Assembly: GCA_014055525.1 (NCBI GenBank)
Contig: WIAH01000021.1
Coordinates: forward strand, 1 to 63,092
Direction: 5' to 3'
Length of the DNA: 63,092 bases
From: Nitrospira sp. CR1.3
Lineage (GTDB): Bacteria; Nitrospirota; Nitrospiria; Nitrospirales; Nitrospiraceae
Both the position numbers and the translations under genes were made by a program. Under the pieces are notes generated by a model that was given only the letters and a program-made list of their open reading frames with translations, had not been told where the DNA came from and did not search any database. Positions 1 to 8,392 of this stretch are shown here, piece after piece (position 1 is the first letter of the stretch; each line of letters opens with the position of its first letter).

Positions 1-2
1 GC

Positions 3-1259
3 GCCGGACCGGGAATCGTCCTCTCCTTTGTTCTGTCCGGGCTGACCTGCGCGCTTGCTGCGCTCTGCTACGCCGAGATGTCCGCCATGATTCCTGTCGC
101 AGGGAGCGCCTACACCTTTTCCTACGCCACGCTTGGAGAACTGCTGGCCTGGCTCACGGGATGGAACCTGATTCTCGAATACGGCGTCGCCTGCGTCGCG
201 GTCGCCATCGGGTGGTCCGGTTACTTCAACAATCTGCTCAGACTTGCCGGCATCGAACTTCCCCACTGGGCGACCCATCCACCAGGAGGATCGGACGGAG
301 GAATCGCTAATTTCCCCGCGGCTATCATCGTCTTACTTGTCACCGTCATCCTCGTGGTTGGCATCAAAGAGAGCGCACGGGCGACGGGGATCGTCGTCGT
401 CATCAAGCTGGCGGTCATCCTGTTTTTTATCGGTATCGGGAGCACTTCGGTCAATCCAGAAAATTGGTCTCCCTTCATGCCGCAGGGTATTGCCGGAGTC
501 GGAGCCGGCGCCGCCATCGTCTTTTTCGCCTATATCGGATTTGATGCCGTCTCTACCGCGGCAGAAGAGGCCAAGAATCCCAAGCGGGACGTGCCGATCG
601 GCATCATCGGCTCGTTGGCTGTGTGCACGGTCCTCTACATCGCTGTGGCAGCCGTGCTGACGGGGTTGATCCCGACCAGCCAAATCGATATCCATGCGCC
701 GGTAGCGGAAGCACTGAGCTTGGTGGGATTCAAATGGGGCGCGGCGGTCGTGGCGATCGGTGCAGTGGCCGGCATCACCAGCGTCTTGGTGGTGATGATG
801 CTGGGACAGATCCGCGTGTTTTTTGCGATGTCACGAGACCGCTTGCTCGGCCCCTGGCTTTCCACGGTTCACCCACGGTTCGGCACGCCGCACCATGCGA
901 CCATTCTCACTGGTATCGCCGTGGCTATCTTGTCTGCGCTCATTCCTATCGGAACCGCAGCCGATATGACGAATATCGGGACCTTCTTCGCGTTTGTGTT
1001 GGTTTGTGTGGGGGTGGTGGTGCTGCGATACACCAGGCCCGATCATCCTAGACCGTTTCGTCTGCCTTTCATGCCGGTCGTTCCAATCCTTGGAACCTTG
1101 GCCTGTCTGGGGCTTATGTGGCAACTCCCGCAACTGACCTGGAACAGATTCGGAGTCTGGACGGTTATCGGAATCCTCATCTATCTGGTCTACGGTCTGA
1201 AACGAAGTAAGCTCGCCAACCTCTCACCGGACGATCATCTCGCCACACATCTGAAATAG
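3..1259 (+). CDS. APC-family amino-acid permease, 5' end missing
   Basis: Inner-membrane transporter of the amino acid/polyamine/organocation superfamily, closest in look to the cationic amino-acid transporter (YfnA-like) group. The frame is open from base 3, so the true start lies left of the window; the internal Met at base 78 is not the start, because the family motif YAEMSAMIPVAGSAYTF spans it. Visible are about 10 hydrophobic segments and a short polar C-terminus. Substrate specificity cannot be read from the sequence. The stop lies 6 bases from the stop of the convergent gene at 1266-1685, with no obvious terminator between them. Confidence 0.9.
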   Translation, partial: AGPGIVLSFVLSGLTCALAALCYAEMSAMIPVAGSAYTFSYATLGELLAWLTGWNLILEYGVACVAVAIGWSGYFNNLLRLAGIELPHWATHPPGGSDGGIANFPAAIIVLLVTVILVVGIKESARATGIVVVIKLAVILFFIGIGSTSVNPENWSPFMPQGIAGVGAGAAIVFFAYIGFDAVSTAAEEAKNPKRDVPIGIIGSLAVCTVLYIAVAAVLTGLIPTSQIDIHAPVAEALSLVGFKWGAAVVAIGAVAGITSVLVVMMLGQIRVFFAMSRDRLLGPWLSTVHPRFGTPHHATILTGIAVAILSALIPIGTAADMTNIGTFFAFVLVCVGVVVLRYTRPDHPRPFRLPFMPVVPILGTLACLGLMWQLPQLTWNRFGVWTVIGILIYLVYGLKRSKLANLSPDDHLATHLK

Positions 1260-1265
1260 GACCGA

Positions 1266-1685
1266 TCAGGTAGCGGGTTCGTTTGCAGAGCGGACCGGAG
1301 GAACCGGCGCGGCTTGCGACGGAGACGTTGCAGGAGCTGGCGAAGAAGTTGTTTGCGCCGTCGGGGTTCCTGCCGCCGGCGGGGCTGCGGGTTTGGGAGC
1401 AGCAGGAGGTTTGGGGGGCGCCGGCTTCTCCGGCTTGATTCCTCCATCCCAAGAGGGGCCCGAATACATATCGGCAGATAGTCCTTTGGCCTTCCACTTA
1501 TCCTCGAAATCCGCCGCGGCCTTGTTGGGTGTTTCTCCGGTCCCGATGACGTCGTTCCAGGGATAGACCTTGGGACTGATCTGACAAGTGCTCTCCGTTC
1601 TCTTTAAGTATAAGGCGATCGGATTCCCGCGATACGGACCCAAGAATATATGGACGCACCCGACATATTCGATCAAATTCGCCAT
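1266..1685 (-). CDS. Hypothetical protein with Pro/Ala-rich C-terminus
   Basis: Unrecognised protein of 139 residues. The start was set at the ATG at 1685, preceded by GGAG seven bases upstream; the longer reading from 1736 has no such site. The N-terminal half is compact, with the sequence MANLIEYVGCVHIFLGPYRG and a further cysteine in STCQIS. The C-terminal half is a low-complexity Pro/Ala/Thr stretch, likely disordered. No signal peptide is clear. No function is proposed. Confidence 0.6.
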   Translation of the reverse strand: MANLIEYVGCVHIFLGPYRGNPIALYLKRTESTCQISPKVYPWNDVIGTGETPNKAAADFEDKWKAKGLSADMYSGPSWDGGIKPEKPAPPKPPAAPKPAAPPAAGTPTAQTTSSPAPATSPSQAAPVPPVRSANEPAT

Positions 1686-1807
1686 AGCCGGTCTCCAGGG
1701 ACAGGCATGATGCCACAACAGAGAAGAGCGAGGCAAGCTGACTCACGGATCATCTCCTTGCCAGGCAAGGTCCGCGACCGCACGAAGGCTTCTGTCGTGG
1801 TTGTGAC

Positions 1808-2284
1808 CTACGGTATCGCAGGCGCTAGAGGAGCAGGACGTTTGCGAACAAGAAACACTCCCACCACGAGGACCATGATCACCATGACGTTCAGACCGAC
1901 ATCCATGAGGTATTGATAGAACTGCGTGTCGGTCATAGTCGGCAGGTGAGAGAGTTCCGCGCTGGCAGTGAGGACACGCCTCGTGCAAGCAATGATACCG
2001 ACGGCCAGGTAGGGCTCCAGATCGAGGATTTCGGTTTGAAGGAAACGAATTACTGTGCGAAACAATTCGAGCAAGATGATGACCAGCAACAGGTCGTTCA
2101 GCAGCCTGAGGCCGGATGGCAAAAGCCCCGCTTGCCCGGCTTTCGTGGCAAAGACATACCAGGCGTGGGCAAAAATGAGCATACCGAGGACCAGAAGGCT
2201 GAACCCGGCAGTCAAATAGCCAAGACGGTCGAGCCATTCCATCACCCCACACCAGCGTTTCATCACTTCTTTGCGGTCCTGCAT
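1808..2284 (-). CDS. PsiE-family membrane protein
   Basis: Small integral membrane protein of 158 residues resembling the phosphate-starvation-inducible PsiE family (PF06146), of unknown biochemical role. Four hydrophobic segments are visible: two near the N-terminus, one in the middle (LAVGIIACTRRVL) and one near the C-terminus (NVMVIMVLVVGVFLVRK). The family's acidic and arginine residues between the middle helices are present (LLELFRTVIRFLQTEILDLEPYLAVG). The start at 2284 was chosen over 2410 because GGAGGG lies six bases upstream of this ATG. It is followed 122 bases later by the hypothetical gene at 1266-1685. Confidence 0.75.
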   Translation of the reverse strand: MQDRKEVMKRWCGVMEWLDRLGYLTAGFSLLVLGMLIFAHAWYVFATKAGQAGLLPSGLRLLNDLLLVIILLELFRTVIRFLQTEILDLEPYLAVGIIACTRRVLTASAELSHLPTMTDTQFYQYLMDVGLNVMVIMVLVVGVFLVRKRPAPLAPAIP

Positions 2285-2307
2285 GGAAGCCCTCCAGTGT
2301 GGTGGTA

Positions 2308-2694
2308 TTACGCGGTGCCGGGCGGGGCGTTTTGTTGGGGATCTGATCCTCTCAACCGGCCATACTTGAGTTCCCGCATGGAACTGACCGTGAGCGAATG
2401 GCCGCAACAACGGATTTCCTTGAAGCCCGCGCCCCCGTCCATGATCATCACGCGAAGGCCGCAGGAGTCCGGATACAATTTCTTTTCGTCCAGGATCACG
2501 GCTGGTGGCAGCGCCCCCCTTTTTCGCCCGCCCTGATGTCCGATTTCAGCGACGATGTCGTCCTCTGTCAGCTCGTGATCGCAGCAGACGATCTTTTCGA
2601 ATCCTTCGCCGCCGCCCATCACTTTGATGAGCAACCCGCAGGATTGAGGATGCCGTTTCCGCTCATCGATGAAGTCGCCTTTCTTCAGCGCCAC
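2308..2694 (-). CDS. Tandem desulforedoxin-like repeat protein lacking one Cys
   Basis: A 128-residue protein made of two copies of a roughly 38-residue unit: one around residues 6-45 (SCGLLIKVMGGGEGFEKIVC then CDH) and one around 66-103 (SCGLRVMIMDGGAGFKEIRC then CGH). Spacing and the C-G...G-G-G...C-C pattern resemble desulforedoxin and the N-terminal domain of desulfoferrodoxin, which bind iron through CxxC and CC. Here the first Cys of the CxxC pair is replaced (HPQS-C and YPDS-C), leaving three Cys and a nearby His per unit. Similarity is by eye; metal binding is inferred. GGAG lies six bases before the ATG. The gene follows nagZ by 31 bases. Confidence 0.6.
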   Translation of the reverse strand: MALKKGDFIDERKRHPQSCGLLIKVMGGGEGFEKIVCCDHELTEDDIVAEIGHQGGRKRGALPPAVILDEKKLYPDSCGLRVMIMDGGAGFKEIRCCGHSLTVSSMRELKYGRLRGSDPQQNAPPGTA

Positions 2695-2725
2695 TGGATC
2701 TCCCCCGCCGGAATCCGGAATCTCG

Positions 2726-3853
2726 CTAAGCAGACTTGACCGCCGAGCCCTTCCCCATTCTGGCCCACGCCTGCCGCACGTTTTGCAACAGCGCTTGATG
2801 AGTTCGACACCCGGCCACCAGCATTGCCTGCGAGATATTCGCTGGCCTGTGGGGGATCAGGAATCGTTGTTTGAGTCGTTGAATTCTGCCTACCGATTGA
2901 TCAAGACGTTCCGTCGAGATGGCGCCAGACGCCACGGCCTTTTCGACCGCTTCAAACGCCGCCACTTCCCGCTCCCGATCCTTGCAGATCAGGAGAACAT
3001 CGCACCCCGCGTGAAGGGCGCGAACCGAGGCGTCTCCGACTCCATAATGGTCGACTATCGCGCGCATCTCAAGATCGTCCGTCAACACGACTCCGTCGTA
3101 ACGGAGTTCATCGCGCAACAGGTTCGTGATGATGAGAGGCGAAAGCGTCGCCGGAAACCGGGGGTCCAACGACTTATAGAGCACATGCGCGGTCATCATT
3201 GTGGCGACGCCGGAGGCAACCGCACGGCGAAACGGAGGAAGCTCCACCGCTTCCAGCCGCTCGCGCGAAGCGTCGACGACCGGAAGTTCTTTATGGGAGT
3301 CCGTCATCGTGTCGCCATGGCCAGGGAAATGTTTTCCACAAGCGACCACCTGATTGTCCTGCAATCCCGCTGCGGTCAGAACGGCCAACTCACCGACGAT
3401 CTCGGGAGTAGAGCCGAAGGCCCGATCGCCGATGACCGGGTTATCAGGATTGCTGTTGACATCGAGCACCGGCGCCATATTCATATTGATTCCGACCGCC
3501 AGAAGTTCTTTTGCGATGGTAGCGGCGGCGGCATAGGCCAGCTCGCTCGAGTTGCACCGGCCCAGCACCTCGCAAGGAGGAAAAATCGTAAAGCCCTTGG
3601 GCAGTCGGGAGACCCGCCCTCCCTCCTGATCGATCGAGATCAACAGAGGGGATTTCGGGCTGCAACGTTGGAGATCGTTGGTCAATTCGACGATCTGCCC
3701 GATCGATTCCAGATTTCTCGCAAAGAGAATGACGCCGCCCGGCTTATATTCCTTCAGAAACCCCGCGAGATCCGGCGTCACGGACGTGCCCGTAAAGCCG
3801 ACCATGAAGAGCTGTCCGATTTTCTCTCGCTGGGTCATGTGGGAGCGCGCCAC
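2726..3853 (-). CDS. nagZ: Beta-N-acetylhexosaminidase NagZ
   Basis: Glycoside hydrolase family 3 enzyme that removes N-acetylglucosamine from 1,6-anhydromuropeptides during cytoplasmic peptidoglycan recycling. The GH3/NagZ signature KHFPGHGDTMTDSH is present, containing the His-Asp pair that acts as general acid/base, as are the N-terminal (beta/alpha)8 segments (GQLFMVGF, GGVILFARN) and LISIDQEGGRVSRL; VLTDDLEMRAI holds the nucleophile Asp. At 375 residues it has the normal bacterial length. The start is GTG at 3853, with GGAG eight bases upstream; the ATG at 3838 has none. It begins one base after the pepA stop, so the two are co-transcribed. Confidence 0.93.
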   Translation of the reverse strand: MARSHMTQREKIGQLFMVGFTGTSVTPDLAGFLKEYKPGGVILFARNLESIGQIVELTNDLQRCSPKSPLLISIDQEGGRVSRLPKGFTIFPPCEVLGRCNSSELAYAAAATIAKELLAVGINMNMAPVLDVNSNPDNPVIGDRAFGSTPEIVGELAVLTAAGLQDNQVVACGKHFPGHGDTMTDSHKELPVVDASRERLEAVELPPFRRAVASGVATMMTAHVLYKSLDPRFPATLSPLIITNLLRDELRYDGVVLTDDLEMRAIVDHYGVGDASVRALHAGCDVLLICKDREREVAAFEAVEKAVASGAISTERLDQSVGRIQRLKQRFLIPHRPANISQAMLVAGCRTHQALLQNVRQAWARMGKGSAVKSA

Positions 3854-3854
3854 G

Positions 3855-5366
3855 TTACAGGCTCCGATCGATGAGATATTGAATCAGCAGCCTCGTCCCG
3901 ATGCCGGTCGGACCTTTCGGAATATACGCCCGCTCCCGTTCGCTCCAGTCTGTGCTCGCGATATCAAGATGAACCCATGGATAGTCGCCCGCGAACTTGC
4001 TCAGGAACAGGGCGGCCGTGATCATCCCTCCCCCCCGGCCTCCGATGTTCCGCATGTCCGCGACGTCGCTGCGCAGCTGTTCGAAGTAATCCTCCCAGAG
4101 CGGCATTTCCCAGACTCGTTCGCCCGCTTTCAACCCCGATTTTCGAACCTGTTCCTTCAGCCGGTCATCGGTTCCGAACATGCCGATCGCGAATTGGCCG
4201 AGCGCAACGACGCAGGCGCCCGTCAGCGTCGCAATATCCACCAGCGCAGCGGGATTGTACCGCTGGGCATAGGCCAGGCCGTCGGAGAGAATCAGCCGTC
4301 CTTCCGCGTCGGTGTTCTGCACTTCGACCGTCTTGCCGGAGAGCGTCTTCACAATGTCGCCCGGTTTCATTGCCCGCCCGCCCGGCATATTCTCCGCGAC
4401 CGGCAGAATACTGATGAGACGAATCGGCAGCTTGAGCCGGGCAGCAGCCCTGATCGACGCCAGCACTTCAGCGCCGCCGGTCATATCCGCTTTCATGTGT
4501 TCCATGTTCTCAGCAGGTTTGAGCGAGATCCCGCCGGTGTCGAACGTGATGGTTTTTCCGACGAATACGACCGGCCGTTCATCCTTTTTCCTGGCTCGGT
4601 TGTATTCCAGGATAATGAACTTCGGCGGCTCGTGGCTGCCCCGGGCGACGCCCAGCAACGCGCCCATCCCCAACTGCTCCATCTCTTTCTGCTCAAGTAT
4701 CTTGAGGGAGATGCCTTCCTCCTTCGCTATGGCCTTCGCTTCGTTGGCGATACGTGTCGGCGTCATGACATTGGAAGGATGGTTGCAGAGATCGCGGACG
4801 AACACCGCGGCTTCGGCCGTGGCCACCCCGCGCCGGATACCTTCAGTCAATTGACGCACCTGAGCCTTCTGTGAGGTCAGGAAGGTCATTCCGGCGATGT
4901 CCTTTCCTGCAGCATCATCACTGCGATAGGCTGTGAACTGATATCCTCCTAATATGGCGCCTTCCGTCGCGGCTTGCGCGACCTCGATCAGTGAACGTCC
5001 TTTGGGCGTCACCGCCGGACATGCGGCTGCGAAGCTGCCGGCTTTCGCCTGGCGGACGCGCTTCACCGCCTGCCCCATCGCCTGTCTTATCGAATCAAGC
5101 GTGAGGTCCTTTCTTCTTCCCTGTCCGACCAGAAGCAGGCGCTTCGCCGGAACCCTGCCGTGCGTATGGAGGAGCAGCGTTTCTCCCGCCTTTCCTTCAA
5201 ATTCTTTTGACCGCAGCAGCTCACTCAACGACCCGCTGAGCGCCTTGTCGATTGTCGCCGCGTCCTGCTTACCCAGGCCTTCACCTTCGCAGTGCGTGAG
5301 GACCAGCACCTCCGCCGATTCAGATTCGGCCCTTCCAACCTTCACCTCAATCTGCATGATGTTCAT
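3855..5366 (-). CDS. pepA: Leucyl aminopeptidase (M17)
   Basis: Cytosolic di-metal aminopeptidase, normally hexameric, that releases N-terminal residues and recycles peptides; in some bacteria it also acts as a DNA-binding architectural factor. The M17 signature NTDAEGRLILSDGLAYAQ and the metal-binding stretch GKTITFDTGGISLKP are intact, so activity is expected. At 503 residues the length is typical, with an N-terminal macro-like domain and a C-terminal catalytic domain. The ATG at 5366 is preceded by GGAG at seven bases. It is the first gene of a tight pepA-nagZ pair. Confidence 0.95.
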   Translation of the reverse strand: MNIMQIEVKVGRAESESAEVLVLTHCEGEGLGKQDAATIDKALSGSLSELLRSKEFEGKAGETLLLHTHGRVPAKRLLLVGQGRRKDLTLDSIRQAMGQAVKRVRQAKAGSFAAACPAVTPKGRSLIEVAQAATEGAILGGYQFTAYRSDDAAGKDIAGMTFLTSQKAQVRQLTEGIRRGVATAEAAVFVRDLCNHPSNVMTPTRIANEAKAIAKEEGISLKILEQKEMEQLGMGALLGVARGSHEPPKFIILEYNRARKKDERPVVFVGKTITFDTGGISLKPAENMEHMKADMTGGAEVLASIRAAARLKLPIRLISILPVAENMPGGRAMKPGDIVKTLSGKTVEVQNTDAEGRLILSDGLAYAQRYNPAALVDIATLTGACVVALGQFAIGMFGTDDRLKEQVRKSGLKAGERVWEMPLWEDYFEQLRSDVADMRNIGGRGGGMITAALFLSKFAGDYPWVHLDIASTDWSERERAYIPKGPTGIGTRLLIQYLIDRSL

Positions 5367-5458
5367 TCATGAACTCCTTCTCATTGTTCAATCGTCACGA
5401 ACCATCGAACGGAGCACGCTCGTTTCAGAATGGTCGCTGAGGATGACCCTCGACGTTC

Positions 5459-6094
5459 TCAGACGCCCCGCATGTCCGGCGTCCAGATAAGCTTATGGAG
5501 TTGCAGCTGGACACGGACCGCCAATCGATCCGCAAGCACCCACTCTGCGAGCTGCCGGGGTTCCAGGCTTCCAAAAACCGGGCTCATGAGCACAGGGCAC
5601 GCATTGCTAAGATCGTATCGTGCGATGACTTCACGCGCCCAGTCGTAATCCTTCCGATCGGCCAGCACGAACTTGACCTCGTCTTTCGCCTTCAGCTTGC
5701 TCAAGTTCTGCCAATGCATGCGATCCGTCATCCCGCTGCCGGGACATTTCACATCCAGAATCACATGGGCGCGCTCATCCACCGCTGAAATGTCGATGGC
5801 GCCGCTGGTTTCGATCAGTACCGTATAGCCCGCCTCGCAGAGGATCGCGATGAAGGGGAAGGTCCCGGGTTGCGCCAACGGTTCTCCTCCGGTCACCTCG
5901 ACTAGGTCGCACCCGTAGGACTTTACCTTTGCCAGAAGTTCGTCACGCGGAACTTCGTTCCCTCCGTAAAACGCGTACTCGGTATCACACCAGGTGCAGC
6001 GAAGCGGACAGCCGGTCAACCGCACGAAGACACAGGGCCGCCCCGCATAACTCGATTCGCCTTGGATACTGTGAAAAATCTCGGTGACTCGCAT
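5459..6094 (-). CDS. queE: 7-carboxy-7-deazaguanine synthase
   Basis: Radical-SAM enzyme that converts 6-carboxytetrahydropterin to 7-carboxy-7-deazaguanine in the queuosine/7-deazaguanine pathway. The N-terminus (MRVTEIFHSIQGES) and the cluster motif GCPLRCTWCDTEYAF, a CX3CX2C as expected for QueE, are visible, with the SAM-contacting VTGGEPLAQ later. The 211-residue length is normal. No queC, queD or queF is present in the window. It lies 92 bases upstream of pepA on the same strand and 50 bases after the HAD phosphatase, so it may share a transcript with them. Confidence 0.93.
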   Translation of the reverse strand: MRVTEIFHSIQGESSYAGRPCVFVRLTGCPLRCTWCDTEYAFYGGNEVPRDELLAKVKSYGCDLVEVTGGEPLAQPGTFPFIAILCEAGYTVLIETSGAIDISAVDERAHVILDVKCPGSGMTDRMHWQNLSKLKAKDEVKFVLADRKDYDWAREVIARYDLSNACPVLMSPVFGSLEPRQLAEWVLADRLAVRVQLQLHKLIWTPDMRGV

Positions 6095-6144
6095 CCCGCA
6101 CCGTTCAATTCAATAATCTCAACCGTCAATGGTTCGTTGCGACG

Positions 6145-6834
6145 TCATCGCCACCGCGCAATCGGCCAACCTTTTTGCACGGCAATGCCGCCCATGCCGC
6201 GAATCGGATTCACGACCACCGGGTGTCCGACGGCCTCAAGAACTTCAAGATCTCCAGGGCTGTCGCCGTAGGCGAAACAGGATTCCAAATCCAGATCGAG
6301 CTCACCGGCAAGCTGCTGAATCAGACGCCGCTTCCCTGCTCCGTACGGCAACGGAGAAACCAACCGTCCCGTATAGACCCCTTCGGTCTGCTCGAGGGTC
6401 GCGGCGATGCAGCGATCGACGGACAACGCGCCGGCGATCGGCTGAACGAGAAAATCCAGAGAACCGGTGATGAGAATGATCATGTGGCCCGCCCGCCGGT
6501 GTTCCTCCATCCTCGTCATCCCGTCCGCCGCCACAACGGGGCAGAGCTCTTCGCGACAAAATTCTTCTCCCAGCGGTTCGATCACCTGCGCCGGCTTGCC
6601 GGCGAGATACAATTTTCGCTCCCGGAGCGGCTGAAGCGAGAGCGGCGGCATATGGCGGATCAGCCACCAGGCGCTCGAGCGCACCTCGGGCCAGCCGACG
6701 ACCTTACGTCGCCAAAGGGACCGAAAGAAGCGCACTTCACTGGCCTGTCCCGGCAATAGCGTATTGTCCAGATCGAAAAAAGCGGCGACCTGGGCATCGG
6801 TTCGTAACGGCGGCAACGTATCGGCCGGCATCAT
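6145..6834 (-). CDS. HAD-IB family phosphatase (SerB-like)
   Basis: Haloacid-dehalogenase superfamily hydrolase of subclass IB, likely a phosphatase. Motif I is AAFFDLDNTLLPG (nucleophile Asp plus general-acid Asp), motif II is IILITGSLDFLV, and motif III/IV is SCFAYGDSPGDLEVL. Members of this subclass dephosphorylate phosphoserine or similar small phosphomonoesters; the substrate cannot be read here. Two basic stretches in the cap may reflect membrane or lipid proximity, which is only a guess. It is the first gene of the minus-strand run toward nagZ. Confidence 0.85.
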   Translation of the reverse strand: MMPADTLPPLRTDAQVAAFFDLDNTLLPGQASEVRFFRSLWRRKVVGWPEVRSSAWWLIRHMPPLSLQPLRERKLYLAGKPAQVIEPLGEEFCREELCPVVAADGMTRMEEHRRAGHMIILITGSLDFLVQPIAGALSVDRCIAATLEQTEGVYTGRLVSPLPYGAGKRRLIQQLAGELDLDLESCFAYGDSPGDLEVLEAVGHPVVVNPIRGMGGIAVQKGWPIARWR

Positions 6835-6922
6835 GCGCCATTCATCCTGAAGTCGGATCGGTGCAGGTGCGTGCGGGACCGGTTCTCGACGTGAGGGCCG
6901 ATTCTACCGAACGTACTCTTCA

Positions 6923-6952
6923 TTGACAAGAATTTTGGCCTACTTCTATAAT
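6923..6952 (+). promoter_or_regulatory. Sigma70-type promoter for tRNA-Leu
   Basis: A perfect TTGACA (6923-6928) and a perfect TATAAT (6947-6952) are separated by 18 bases on the plus strand. The predicted start is near 6959. The only feature downstream on this strand before 7482 is tRNA-Leu at 7166, so this is most likely its promoter, giving a leader of about 200 bases that contains the inverted repeat at 7036-7160. Confidence 0.8.
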
Positions 6953-7035
6953 GCCGCTCCCTCTAGGACATATCTCGTCGTGAAGGTTGAGGCGCAGTCA
7001 CGGAATTGATCCCAGGCCGTCCGGCGCTAGAAGTT

Positions 7036-7160
7036 GCGGCAGGTTCAAACAGGTAGCCAGCAAGGCCGCAGCGAACGAGGAAGCGAGGCGTACGGTTTCT
7101 GGTACGTCGAGCTTCTGAGTGATGCGAGAACGATGCGGGCTGCCTGTTTCAACCTGCCGC
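7036..7160. repeat. Palindromic element, 23-bp imperfect inverted repeat arms
   Basis: The left arm (7036-7058) and right arm (7138-7160) are inverted copies matching at 21 of 23 positions. The inner 79 bases contain a weaker second inversion around GCGTAC (7088-7093) and GTACGTCGAGC (7102-7112). No ORF with a credible protein is inside. The right arm ends five bases before tRNA-Leu. The shape is that of a MITE-like or REP-like dispersed palindrome; whether it recurs in the genome cannot be seen from one window. Confidence 0.6.
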
Positions 7161-7165
7161 TAGGG

Positions 7166-7249
7166 GCCGAAGTGGTGGAATGGCAGACACGCACGTTTGA
7201 GGGGCGTGTGGCGCAAGCCGTGCGGGTTCAAGTCCCGCCTTCGGCACCA
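7166..7249 (+). tRNA. tRNA-Leu(GAG)
   Basis: Full class II tRNA with encoded CCA. The acceptor stem is GCCGAAG (7166-7172) paired to CTTCGGC (7239-7245), with discriminator A and CCA at 7247-7249. The anticodon arm is CACGT-TTGAGGG-GCGTG, giving anticodon GAG, which reads CUC/CUU. A long variable arm (TGGCGCAAGCC) as in tRNA-Leu and the T arm GCGGG-TTCAAGT-CCCGC are present. Transcription probably starts at the promoter at 6923-6952. Confidence 0.95.
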
Positions 7250-7481
7250 AACCAAGCTCGCTCGTGCCGCCGACTCTTCATCGGCTTATCGTCATTGGCG
7301 TCGGCGAAGAAGCTCTGTTGGTGACTCCTTCATTTACACCCCTTCCATCTCAAACCTGCCCTTCCCCGTTCACATGGGTGCGCTTGTTGTCCGGAGTGGA
7401 AGTTCCCGAAACCGTTGCCCCCATCTGGCCCGGATGTTAGAGTGAAATCGATTTGGATTCCACCGGCGTACGAGGAGTGGC

Positions 7482-7853
7482 ATGCCGTCCATACTTGTGG
7501 TCGACGACGAAGATCAGATTCGCCAATTGATTCGAACCACCTTCGAGGAGGCGGGGTACCGCGTCGCGGAAGCCAGCAACGGGAAAGACGCGCTGGCACA
7601 ATACCGTCTTGCTCCAACGGATGTCGTCATTACGGACATCCTGATGCCGGATCAGGATGGATTGGAATGCATCACGACCCTGCGCCGCGAATCACCCAAC
7701 GTGAAGATCATTGCCATCACGGGTGGCAGCGACATGATCGGGGTCCTGGGATTTCTCGACGTGGCGAAGATGCTCGGCGCCCACCGCACATTGCAGAAGC
7801 CCTTTGAGATGAAGGCTCTTCTTGATGCCGCCGAATCGGCTCTTCAAGCCTGA
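7482..7853 (+). CDS. Single-domain response regulator (CheY-like)
   Basis: A stand-alone receiver domain of 123 residues. The acidic pair is in LVVDDEDQ near residue 8, the phosphoacceptor Asp is in VVITDILMPDQDG near residue 52, the switch Thr is in IIAITGG and the invariant Lys is in TLQKPFE. It has no output domain, so it must act by protein-protein contact or in a phosphorelay. No kinase is adjacent. A terminator-like hairpin follows the stop codon directly. Confidence 0.9.
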   Translation: MPSILVVDDEDQIRQLIRTTFEEAGYRVAEASNGKDALAQYRLAPTDVVITDILMPDQDGLECITTLRRESPNVKIIAITGGSDMIGVLGFLDVAKMLGAHRTLQKPFEMKALLDAAESALQA

Positions 7854-7882
7854 AGAACGGCGCCGACCCGCTGTTCTTTCAT
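7853..7882 (+). terminator. Probable intrinsic terminator after response regulator
   Basis: A 10-bp stem (AAGAACGGCG paired with CGCTGTTCTT, one G-U wobble) with loop CCGACC, starting on the last base of the stop codon and followed by a short T-rich stretch (TTTCATT). The weak T tract lowers certainty. Confidence 0.55.
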
Positions 7883-7957
7883 TCCGACTCCGTTGACAAC
7901 GGAGACCCTCCGCACTCACACTGGCTTCATTCATTCCCCAGGAGCAGTCCCCAGATC

Positions 7958-8392
7958 ATGCCGCAGTTCTGGACCCCGCAAGTGAACGCCCTCTTGGGAA
8001 GTGCGGTCGTTGCGGTGGGAGCCTGGCTCGCATGGGACCGGCTTCCTCCGTCCGGAGCGGGCCTGATTTTCGCCGCTATGATCGGATTTCTGGCGTGGCG
8101 GGGCAAGACCATAGGTCTGGTCTGGGCCTGGTCCACTTTGTTCCTCGGTATTGAGAGTTTCCTTTGGCCTCTCCTCACTATGGCTCAAATTCACTCATCT
8201 TCCGCGCAACCTTCCGACGAACAAATGGGCACTATTCTCTCTGCTGTTTTGATGGGACTCTTTTCCGCGGTGTTCTGGATGGCCTTCTCGTACGGTCTGT
8301 TCAAGCGGGCATCTGGTACAGAAGCGGCGTCATCGGATAGCGTCAAGCATGATTCTATGGTCGCGCGGCAATCTCACCGCAAGAAACGCTGA
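7958..8392 (+). CDS. Hypothetical membrane protein
   Basis: Unrecognised 144-residue protein with about four hydrophobic segments (residues about 9-27, 33-47, 52-73 and 90-113) and a basic, Ser-rich C-terminal tail ending in HRKKR. By the positive-inside rule the tail is likely cytoplasmic. Its stop abuts the stop of the convergent priA gene with no spacer. No function is proposed. Confidence 0.6.
   Translation: MPQFWTPQVNALLGSAVVAVGAWLAWDRLPPSGAGLIFAAMIGFLAWRGKTIGLVWAWSTLFLGIESFLWPLLTMAQIHSSSAQPSDEQMGTILSAVLMGLFSAVFWMAFSYGLFKRASGTEAASSDSVKHDSMVARQSHRKKR

Noticed and set aside
2669..4874. Two plus-strand frames of about 400 codons over nagZ and pepA
   Set aside because: Arg/His-rich translations antisense to clear nagZ and pepA genes.
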